In this document: piece by piece, positions 1-9,900 of the stretch | How positions within the stretch are numbered: position 1 is the first letter of the stretch | How the letters are laid out: each line of letters begins with the position of its first letter | Assembly (NCBI GenBank): GCA_905178155.1 | Contig: CAJINV010000006.1 | Location: forward strand, 3,782,130-3,846,129 | Origin: Amoebophrya sp. A120 | Lineage: Eukaryota > Sar > Dinophyceae > Syndiniales > Amoebophryaceae | Length of the DNA: 64,000 nt | Direction of reading: 5' to 3' | The notes under the pieces: model-generated | The model's database searches: none | What the model was told of the DNA's origin: nothing | The model's input: only the letters and a program-made list of their open reading frames with translations | Translations under genes and position numbers: made by a program

Positions 1-872
1 GTGTCCCCGTGCCAGTTTGCGCGAGACACCGGGCACCGCCCTCGCCCAATTCTGGGGGGGGGAGCGGTTTTGCTCCGTGTGCCAGTGCGGCGGGCACGAT
101 TCTGGCCGCGGCTTTGCTCCGTGTCCCCGTGCCAGTTTGCGCGAGACACCGGGCACCGCCTTCGCCCTATTGTGTTCGGGGCAGCTTCATGCCACGGCTT
201 TGCTTCGTGTGTGTCCCCGTGCCGATTTGCGCGAGAAACCGGGCACCACCTTCGCCCAATTCTGGGAAACTTCTTGCCGCGGTTTTGCTCCGTGTCCCCA
301 GGCCAGTTCCCGCGCGTCCTTCCTACATGGTGCCCTCATCCAAAAAGCCAGCCGCGGCGCTTTGTGGCGAGCGTGGTTTTGCTCCTAGCGAATAATGGGC
401 CACGCACAGTATGCGTGACCGACTTGGCCTCTTCCAACCAGACCCACACACATCGGCAAAGGATATCGCATCAGCTGGAGTCGGGTAGAGTCGGGTAGGG
501 TCGCTTTGCCTTTCCCGAGCTATTTGCCCGACTTTACCCGACTCAAAACCTACCCTGGACCCGACTTTTACCCGACTCTTCACCCGACTCCACAGCTCGT
601 GTTTGTTTTTTTCCCCGAGCTGTATCGGTCGGCTGAGGAGTCGGGTTGAGTCGGTTCCTGGGTCGGTTCCTGGGTAGGCTGTACCCCCCCCTCTTAAATC
701 CACTGTCCCCTCGTGTTACCTACCCCGGAACCTACCCTGGAACCTACCCTGGAACCAGGGTAGGAATGCCAATTTTGGCTTGTTGCTGCAGTTTCAATAG
801 TAATCTTTTTGTTAAGTCAAATCCGCATTACAAATGTTATTTCTCACGCTTGGGAAATATGTAATGCATTTA
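1..872. repeat. GC-rich repeat block inside a truncated introner-type intron
   Basis: A unit of about 45 bp, with the core GTGCCAGTTTGCGCGAGA, recurs at 1, 121 and about 213, with a weaker copy near 293. From 470 to 770 short GTCGGGTAGG-like and CCTACCCTGG-like words alternate in both orientations, so the strand can fold back on itself. I see no coding signal. The block abuts a family B introner end at about 873-900, so it appears to fill the intron of the gene at 901-1599. The other side of that intron lies outside the window. Confidence 0.75.
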
Positions 873-900
873 TACGAGTACGATACTTTTGCAGTGCATA

Positions 901-1599
901 AGACCAGCTGGCCGCGGGGAAATTTCGGGTGCGCGTAGCACAGCTTCTCCGCGGTGCCCTCGAAGGGGGACGTGAGCACGAGCGCGTGCGGTTTCTCTTC
1001 GCGGGGAATGTCGCTGAAGTGGCAAGATTGGGGGTATCAAATGCAAATAGAACTCAAGTCTGGGTGGGCGTCGGGAAACTTGTCGTGAACGTGATGCAGG
1101 TCTGTGAACGACAATGAAGATGCAATTCATATGTGGCCAGGAGGCATGACAAGTTTCATCTGAGCTCCTACGTGTTGCGTAATTTGTTCTCGCAGGGCGA
1201 GCTGCCGGGTTCATTTTAGTACAGAGCATCTTCTCGCAGCTGAGCATCAACACAGAGCTCCTCACTGCGGTCCTGCCAGATAATGGCAGAGCAAGTCTTG
1301 CACTTGCAAAAATCTTCCAGACCAGAGGACCTCCGAGACATGATATTTCTTGCAGTGCATAGATTCAGGGTGACGACGAAATTTGTACCCGATGAAGCTG
1401 CCGCGAGAGTGTCGGAGGAGGAGGAGGAGGGTGCTGCTGGGGGGTCGGTTTCATCGGAAGCGTCCACCTCGCGCTTTTGCTTCTTCCGACTCGGCTGCAC
1501 AAGCATCGTCCCGTCAGTTGTACTGGTAGTTGTACCTCCAGGACGGTTCATCTTCGTCGAGTCGCAAGAGGAAGAGAGGGTGGACTGATTCGCGCCCAT
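901..1599 (-). CDS. Partial protein with N-myristoylation-type start, function unknown
   Basis: Two exons are visible, 1599-1362 and 1029-901. Joining them across the element at 1035-1361 keeps one frame, reading VVTLN then QSCHFSDIPREEK. The chosen start gives MGANQS, which fits the N-myristoylation pattern (Gly2, Ser6). An in-frame ATG at 1623 would add eight residues and bury that glycine. The first exon is Ser/Thr-rich and low in complexity, with a basic RKKQKR stretch. The second has no family I recognise. The second exon ends at a family B introner end, and the gene continues leftwards outside the window. Frame continuity and flanking introner ends support the gene; membrane anchoring is inferred. 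Confidence 0.55.
1035..1361. mobile_element. Introner, family A, degenerate
   Basis: Both ends resemble family A (TATGCACTGC on the minus strand, TTTGATA at the far end). The flanks GAATC and CCCCC do not match, so this looks like an old copy. Its removal keeps the frame. Confidence 0.6.
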
Positions 1600-1623
1600 C
1601 CTGCTCTTATTTTCACTTCGCAA

Positions 1624-3228
1624 ATTTTATGAAGCCAAAAGGTCGACGTCGTGTAACAGGGCTGCGAGGTACTACGCGTTCGAACAAAGAAGTAAGTACT
1701 CACATACTACTTCTGCCGATGATGTGGTTGTGCGTCCTCTTTTTTACTTTCTTGTTTGTTGATGAGTATGACTACAACTGAATTTCAATTTAGTACTTAT
1801 CGCCGTCGGAGTCGGGAACTAGGTAGTTGTGGGCCGGTACTAAAAGGAGGAATTACGTAGACCGTCACGGCTCGTCAAGTCGGGCGCGATTCGATTCTAT
1901 CAACGACGACAAAAGAGCTCTTTGTAATAAATTGCATGACAGATGATCCTTGTCTTTCAAGTATGTCCTTCACAAAGAGAATGTCCTTCCTGCGTCGCTG
2001 GGGTCACATCGTTTTGTTGGATCATTCTTTCTTGGAAAAATCGTCCTTCCCTTCCGCTGCCTCTCCTTACTCGACAAAGCGGAACTACAGCTCGTAGCGT
2101 TTTTTTAGAAGACGTTAAAACATCCTTGGGTTCTTTCCGAACCGGCAGTGCCTCCATCTGCAACTCTACTAGTACCTCTACCGTATATTCTTTCATCGGG
2201 CCAAGAAACCGGAGATCTGCTTCATCGGAGTAACTACAATCCTCTTGTGTGACGCTGCTGAATGATGTCGAGATCATCATCATACTGAAACATGGATGTA
2301 GAAGAAGCTTCTTGCTGAGCTGAAAGTAGAAGAGCATGGGCTGACGCAGCCGCGAGTTACAATTCCTGTATCAGAAAAGAAGCTCCTAGAGTACAGAAAT
2401 GCTCACGATCTGCTTCTGGGCCTCCACTGTAACTGGAACCAAAACCTCCATCTACTACATGATCTTCATCTTTACATGGGATCCTGAGTTGCCATCTCCC
2501 GCCTGCACAGGCTCGTGGTTACGTTAGTAACCACAGGACCTCACAACTTCTGAAAGTTGCACGCGCTACTTTATCGACCGCAGGCCGCAACTTGCAGGCT
2601 TCTTCACAAGAACGAACGTGAGACTATCGGGGAACAGACAGGAACCACGACCACGTCCTAGAGATGCAGCACAACACACGTGAACGTGATTTTATCTATT
2701 GTCTCACCAGGTAGTACTGTGTATTCGCTGGTACTAGAGTGAACACCGTTTGAGCACCAGGAGCACGGCAATCAGTGCCTCCGCCATCAGGACTGACTCG
2801 TCGAGTGACATTTTGAGGAAAAGCTTTCAACTTCAAGTTGATATTGTAATTCCTTTTCAAGATGTGCAACAGAAGAAACACAAACATGGTCCGCGTGTCA
2901 GCGTAACTTTTACTTTCGTTCGAAACGGTTGGATTTCATACAGCTGTGTTGTAGTTGAAGATGAAGACGGGGCATTTTTCAAAGGTACTTTTTCTCTGGG
3001 TTCGTTATGAACGGAGGTAGTTCATCATCTAAAGCTACTAAAACCGAAGACGAGCCCTCCTCTTTTCTCGTCGTGGTCATACATCAGGTCAACATGCGTG
3101 TAAAAGTATTAACTGGCAGCATCACTACAATTGTAGCCGCGCACTCCTGCAGATGAACTGACGGTGTCGACGTGTGAGTCGGTTTTAGAAGCACAGCAGC
3201 AGTCTCCTCTTCTACTTGTTCCTCGCTT
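1624..3228. other. Intergenic spacer
   Basis: A/T-leaning sequence with only scattered, unsupported ORFs on both strands. It has no introner ends, no recognisable protein domain, and no RNA gene I could support. Confidence 0.6.
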
Positions 3229-4747
3229 TCACACCACCTCCTCCTGTTCCGTCCCCCGCTGGGCCGCCCGGAGCCGCTGCCGTCTTCTGGTTAACAGAAA
3301 CAAGAACACTATCTGCACCAGAACCCACTCGAACGCGACTTATCCACAGTACATTTCCCGCACACGTGGCACAAGTGCGGTTTCTGCATGACAAAATTTT
3401 CCTTGAATCCTCTTCAGCATGACAAGTTGCTTCGTCATCCAAGTTGGCGAAATTTGTGATGTACGGGAAATTTGTATTGCATACGACCACGAAGCTAACC
3501 ATCACCCAGTCGCCCGCGTAGGCACTCTCGGACTTGGCAAAGACGACCGCGGTCACCGTTGCACACACGAGGAGGAGGACCAAATTCGTGACCACGACGC
3601 GGAAGGAGCACATGGCTGCGGCTACGTCGACAAGATCCTGGCTTTCTCCATTGAATTCTTATCGCGAGAAAAAATTGTCTCAGTCTCAACTTTACTTCTC
3701 ATGCGGACAACTCTTTGTCAATGTCATTTGTCATGCTCGCATTACATGCAAATGAAAAGTGCCTTGCATAGGTTCTGTTTCATCTTGTCGTGTCTGACGC
3801 ATCACAGGTTTTGTGTGATGTCGATGTCATGCTCTCCGCATAGTACAGTGTGTTGCTGAGTGTCGTGCAAAGAGAAATTTTTTTTGGGACGACTGCGATT
3901 TTTTTTCTTGGATACTTCTTCTTCGCTGTCTATTCTGCTCTCTCCACACCACATCCAGCTTTTCAGCACCGCGTCTTCCTCCCGTGAAATCTTTGCATTT
4001 ATGAACTGCAAAAGTATCGTACTCCTATAAATGCATATACAAATTTTCTCAGCATGAGCACTGGATTTTGTCATGCTGTTTTACCTTTAAGGGCCAGACT
4101 TGTCATGCATAGTTGCAATTAGTACGAGAACGAGTACGATATACTTTTGCAATGCATAGCATTGCCGGTTTTGCAAATGGTGCACAGCATCTGGCTTCGC
4201 GGCAGGCTCACCCGGAGCATGCGACACCGCAGCGAGGCGATACGCTGGTTGTACCGGTACTCCTGCCAGCACCGGGCGTGCGTCATCGCGTTGCAGCGCG
4301 TGCAGCAGGGTAGCAGCTTGTCCCGCGGGTTCTCCCCGTCCCCCTCGAGGCACAGGAAGCAGGCCCCGCTCTCGTTGTCCGAAAGGACGTCGGCGGCGGG
4401 CTCCGTGTTCAACAGAAGCGGCTGGGTATCAATTGTAAAAGTGTCTGGAGGGTCTGGAAGAGCCGAGGCTTGTCATGCACATTTTGCATGACCCGTGAGG
4501 TCTGTGATGCTGGTCCTAGCATCGCAGATTTTTTCAGAGCTTCTTGATGCTAATTACGCATCAGAGGTGCCCTCTCCGCGTGCCAAGAACTGACTCCTCA
4601 CCTCTTGTTGCTGCTCATGCAACACAGATATTTTTAGAATCCGCAGAAAGCATTACAAGTTCCACTCTTCCAGACATCCAGGGATATTTGCAATCCATAC
4701 TGGGTACTCTGTTTGTTGCAGCTGCTCCCGGGCTTGTTGACCATCAT
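3229..4747 (-). CDS. RING-CH (MARCH-like) membrane E3 ubiquitin ligase
   Basis: Five exons (4747-4700, 4421-4159, 3994-3916, 3637-3484, 3335-3229) join into 216 residues with no break. Residues about 33-95 hold a C4HC3 RING-CH pattern: CFLC, then PCCTRC, H-ARC, and a final CTIC. Two hydrophobic segments follow (starting VVVTNLVLLLVCATVTAVVF and, later, WVLVQIVFLFLL), then a basic tail. RING-CH plus paired membrane spans is the layout of MARCH ubiquitin ligases, which move membrane proteins to degradation. Three introns are introners. The third, at 3915-3638, has GT and AG ends. The start is the first of two adjacent ATGs; the domain call rests on Cys/His spacing only. Confidence 0.75.
3341..3483. 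mobile_element. Introner, short copy
   Basis: Minus-strand ends are TATGCAATAC and GTGGATA. The flanks GGTCG and AGTCG match at four of five bases. Removal joins two halves of a predicted membrane segment in frame. Confidence 0.7.
4000..4158. mobile_element. Introner, family B
   Basis: Family B inverted ends, with AATGC repeated exactly on both sides. Removal joins the RING-CH exon to the next exon in frame. Confidence 0.88.
4427..4699. mobile_element. Introner, family A
   Basis: Family A inverted ends, with CCCAG repeated exactly on both sides. Removal restores STQ-PLLL in frame at the N-terminus of the RING-CH protein. Confidence 0.88.
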
Positions 4748-6957
4748 GCCGCTATTTGTCGACACGTAGTTATTGGGAAAATTTTTTGTTCTTCCTCAAG
4801 AAGACCACGATATTACCGGTGGCACGGACGACGACGGTTTAATATGGAGAAAAAACGTCTTCTAACACGAACAAGATGTTGACGCGCTGCTGTTACAGAA
4901 GGTCTTTGTTGCTTTCCCTTTCCGGAAGCTGCTGCAGCTGGAGCAGGTCGTTCGTTCTGGTTCTTCTGCTAAAGGAACGGCTTCCAATTGAAGATGTTCC
5001 TTCTGGTCGTCTGCGGTCCCGATCGCGGGAAGATGAAGGCAAAGCGCTCCTGCTCCTTGTCTTCCTCTTGCTCCGAAATACCAATAGAGGCAGCTTCTTT
5101 CATTTCGTCACGGTGGCAACTTTGCAAGATGGTGCACTTCCACTTTTATTGAGAGCAGCCGAGTATAAAAATGTTGTAGTCTCAAGAGTCATCATCTGAT
5201 ACTCGTCTTGAAAAAAACACTAGACTTCTGAGCAAAATGGGCGATAAAAATGGATTTGAATTTAGTAAATTCAGAAAAGCAAAAATGGCACTGCTAGCTC
5301 GATCTGCGCCCTCTTTGACATCCTTCAGAAGCAAACGTCGGGGTTGCGACTTCTTACTTTGGTATAGAAAACATAGGTGGACATCAAACACGTTTACTTT
5401 ATTCCTCCGGGCGGGGAATATTAGAAATAAAATTTTTTACAACTGCAGCTGGGGGTTCTCAATGGGTGGCTGGTGGTGCAGAGTATTTTTACTGATACAC
5501 AAAGCAGTCAGCGGACGAAAGATTCATCAGTGCTCTCGTGTAGATGGAATTCCAGAGAGGAGGCGGAAAAAAAACAATTTGCTATTTTTTCAGCTACTCG
5601 TCAAATACAACTGCAACAACTACATCGTGGACATTGCAAAAAAAGGGCGGTCCTCGTGGACGAACGTTATAATCTTCATCCAGCGTTAACTTTTTTACTA
5701 ACGGTAATACCAGGCAGACGGCCACCGAGACTTCTTCTAGAAATGTTGCAAATTACGATACAAAAGGCTTTTTTGGTGGTTCTTCTCTGGACGAGTATTT
5801 TTGTCAAGAAAACGTCGGACACGATTCACCAAGAAATGACGGCGCCAGTTTCAATTTGTCGTGCGACAGCGATTTGCTTTCATGTGTTGAACGAGGTACG
5901 TAATATCAAAAAAATCAGGGCAGCTGTACTATCGAAGATGTCGAGTGTATCTACAATAGTAAGTGCCCTCTCTTCGTAAAAGAGGACACGCAGAACACGA
6001 AGACCGCGCTCACAAGATATGCAAAGTGCAGGGGGTTCTAACTTTTATTAACGTAAAGAAATTCATGCGAAATCTCCAGTGAAAGTTACAGCAGGGGGCT
6101 GCTCTTGCAAGTAGAACCGCACAGCAGGATCTGCTGGTGCTGCAGCTTCGCAATTCATTGTTATGTTTAAGGGGGTGTCTCTTGCTGTTGTCTACCTACC
6201 TGTACCTTTGGAAACAGATGTGATGATGTTGAAGTAGCTGTTTTTACTTCTACACGAGTTCGTAGATTCTGATACTCAAAGAGCAGAGGTGGTGCCGTTA
6301 TTTTGTCCTGTCGCAAGCGCAACTTGATTCCTTCTCGGCTATTTCAGTCTGTCAAGGTCAGGAGGTGCTCACAGAAGTTCTTATAGCGCTACAGCAAAAA
6401 AAACAAACCGACTTCTGGCGCGATTTATCTGTTACTTACAACGGGGAAGCTAACGGCTATTTCCATCATGTCTATCATGCGAATGCGTGTGATAAAAGAA
6501 AATCAAAATAAGAAAAAACGGAGAGAGATGCGGTGTTGTATCTTGTTTTTTATTGTTTGGCATTGGCTTCTTGGATAATTGCAGGATAATAAATTAGACT
6601 GTCATTCTCACGTCGGGGCACTATAAGGATGCTATGTATACAGACCGCGTCTTCGGTAGGAACCATAAGAACAGGGAGGTGTGGGGCAAAAACGAAAAAA
6701 AAAGGAGGTACTTACTTACCTGTAAATGAAAAAAAAAGTGCCATGGTGAAGAGCAAAATTAACATGTCGAAGTCGATATGATGGAGGTTGGCAATAATGA
6801 AAATTAAAAATTTCGGTTGTAGTTATCTTGTTGAACAAGAGCACCACATTGAGAACGCTTATTTTGCCTCAGAGAGAGTAAATGAGTAAATCTAGTACAA
6901 CGACCCCGCAGAAGACAAGAAGCAACTGCAAGGGTCAAAAATTGACAACTTGCTTTT
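4748..6957. other. Intergenic spacer
   Basis: Low-GC sequence with homopolymer runs. No introner ends, no domain-bearing ORF and no RNA gene seen. It separates the 3' end of the 6958-14402 gene from the 5' end of the RING-CH gene. Confidence 0.6.
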
Positions 6958-9900
6958 TCACACCAGCAGCATGTTGTTGCCCGCGTTCTGCATTTCCCCA
7001 GCAGCGGAAGACACCTGCTCCGGAAGATGAGGAATCTGTTGCTGCTGTTCCACCTGCTGCTCCAACTCCACGCCCGCAGCAGCTGTAGTTTTTTCTTCAT
7101 CTTCCGGGCCGGCACTGCCGCCGCCCTCCGAGGACGACGAGGGTCTGGCGGGGGCAGCGGGCGCCGGTAAAAGAGAACTACCACCTTCCCCGGCGTTCTT
7201 GTAGTTCTTCTCTCCAGCAGCAGGAGCAGTCACGTCTGGCAATTCCAAGAAAGACGAAGAAGACAAGAATGTGCCGAGAATTTGGCAGTTCCAACCCTCC
7301 CACTCGGTTGAACAGTACGGCATGCACAGTGCGTAGCTCTGTATGGCGGTCTCAACTGTTACGTTCTCAACTGTGTTACACGAGTTCGTGATGCAAGCAT
7401 GGGAAAACTAAAAGGGGAAAGACTGTGCCTTTTGCATCACAGATTTGGCACAGATTCTTGGGCCATTTGGCACTTCGAGAATTTGTCATGCGAAGCAGCT
7501 TGATCGCGTCGATTCTGGTGCGAATTTTGCATGACAAAATCATGTAACAGCTGAGAATGTAACATTTGAGAACGCCATATTCTGCCAGTTGCTGTTGTAA
7601 CACGTCAAACCGGCACTGCAGCAGTTTGGTATCCTGTGCAAAAGTATCGTACTCGCAGTAATTGCAAATATGCATGACAAATCTTCTTCCTAGAGTAAAA
7701 CAGCATTTACAAATTGTATCTTTCATGCTGAGAAAATTTGTGATGCAATTTGTACTAGTGCGATGCTTTTGCAATGCATATCTGGCTCCCAGACGCAATT
7801 GGCGTTCTGCCCGAGCTTATGCACTGCAAATGAGACGTCCTGCGGGTCGTCCACTTCTTGAAGTAGTAGAGAGCGATTTATTTCAGTCGTGCGTGTTGTA
7901 GCGGGTCACAGTCACTGTCACACAAAATTTTACTGATGTCTTGCCTGCGTCGCAAAAGACAATATGGAAAAGTTGCCCATTTCTACTACTGCCAATGGGT
8001 GCTGAGAATGGATTTCTCAGGCAGAATAGCAGGCATTGGAGGTACTACCGCGGGGCTACAATAAAAAGAACTTGTGATGCGAAGCTAGCCCTACAATACA
8101 ACTAAATTCAAATTGCATGACAAGAAAATATCTCGCAAGGAGCTTCCAGACCCAGATCGTCGATATTTGCAGTGGATAGAGCTGTTGCGAACACCACGTG
8201 TTGACAGGTGTAGGGGCCGGCGTGGGCCAAGACGGCGTCGGCGAGGGCCACGACGGCGTCGGCGAGGGCCACGACGGCGTCGGCGTCGGGTAGTAAATGG
8301 TCCTGAATATTCATGTTGAAGATTTTTGAATGTAACTGTTGATCATGTAGTAATGATCCGATAATTTTTGGTTCTTGCAACAAGTGAAGATTCTGCGCAA
8401 AAAACTTCTACCCGCCCTAGTGCTGACGCGGCTGAGGGACAAAGACAAAAAGAGCGACACTCAATCGATCCGGGGAAATAATCAGCTCAACGGAACAAGT
8501 CGAGCATCGAAATCCAGGCGAGGATGGCCGAAACTAGCGAAGAAATGCCAACTATAGCCGCCGAGGCGGGGGTAGTGAGGTCGCGCGGGGTCTTTTTGAC
8601 TGGACGACGCCGGGCCTTTTTGCTCTTTTCAGAGGAGAAACGCTTTCCCGCACGCCATGGCCCCACAAGGGACTCCGCCAGGGTCGGCCCTGTGGGCCCC
8701 CCCAAATCGGGCCCATAGCATGCGGGTTGGCGTGCTGCTTTTGGCGGGATTTGCGTCCTTTGGTTTTTTTTGTTGAAAAGCCGCGCCCCTGGCTGCCGCC
8801 TCCTGAATCGAAACGCTTTCCCGCATCCATGCTATGGCCCCACAAGGGACTCCGCCAGGGTCGGCCCTGTGGGCCCCCCCAAATCGGGCCGATAACATGC
8901 GGGCTGGCGTGCTGCTTTTGGCGGGATTTGCGTCCTTTGGTTTTTTTTGTTGAAAAGCCGCGCCCCTGCCGCCTCCTGAATCGAAACGCTTTCCCGCATG
9001 CTATGGCCCCCCGAGGGCCCCCGCCAGGGCCGGCCCCTTGGGCGCCCTAAATCGGGCCCATAGCATGCGGGCTAGCTGTCAGATTTTGACGGCCTTCGAG
9101 TTTTTCTATTTTTTTTTGTTGAAGAGTCGCACTTTTTGCCCTGCTCCCCGCATTACAAATGCCAGGCTTTGGTGGCCGGCTTTGCGACCTCCAAAAGTGG
9201 GCCGAAATGGGGCCCATACCATGCGGATTCGCACTTTTTTTCGTCTTGGCATTTTTCCGGCGCCCCTTTTTGGGCGCCCCAAATCGACGGAAATAGGTGC
9301 GCGGGGCGCCTCAGAAGGGCGCCCCTTTTGCCGGCTCCCCTGCGTCGTTTTATCAATCGGAAATCGATAGACTTGGCTCGTGCTTGTTTGACAGCAAGGC
9401 CCCGCCCGATTGATAAATGGAAACTTTTTATGTGCAAAAACACTTCCGCCCGATTGAAAACTGCCGGTCGTTTTGCGTAATGCATGGCAAAAAAACCGCT
9501 AGGATAGAACGTTCGTGACCTCACTACATACTACGTTCGTATTAAATAAACAGAACGGTACGCGCTGAGGCCCAGAAAAATCCATCGTAGCACCCTGATT
9601 GGGGTCAAAGCTTGCGTATATACCCGGGCGTGGTGCCCTCGTGGAACGCCTTTTTTTAGTCTATAGAAACATAGCAATTCTACTGGCCAACGCCCACCAT
9701 ACCACGCGGATTGCGAATTTGTGGCAGCACGGATTTCCAATCCGCTCATTTTGCTGTTCTTCACCTCTTTCCGGGGTCCCGGAATTTTCGCCTTCCGAGA
9801 TTTCCCGGGAACTTGTGCAACTCGTGCAACTTTTGCACGTTTTTGCTGCGAATCACGACGGTACGGCCGAGTTGCACGGCGAGTTGCACGGTGCAACTCG

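Noticed and set aside
470-770. Telomere-like repeats (GTCGGGTAGG, CCTACCCTGG)
   Set aside because: Irregular, present in both orientations, and located inside an intron; not a terminal array.
762-782. Sequence resembling the dinoflagellate spliced leader (GCCAATTTTGGCTTG)
   Set aside because: It does not match the known leader closely enough and lacks a following splice donor; likely a chance inverted word.
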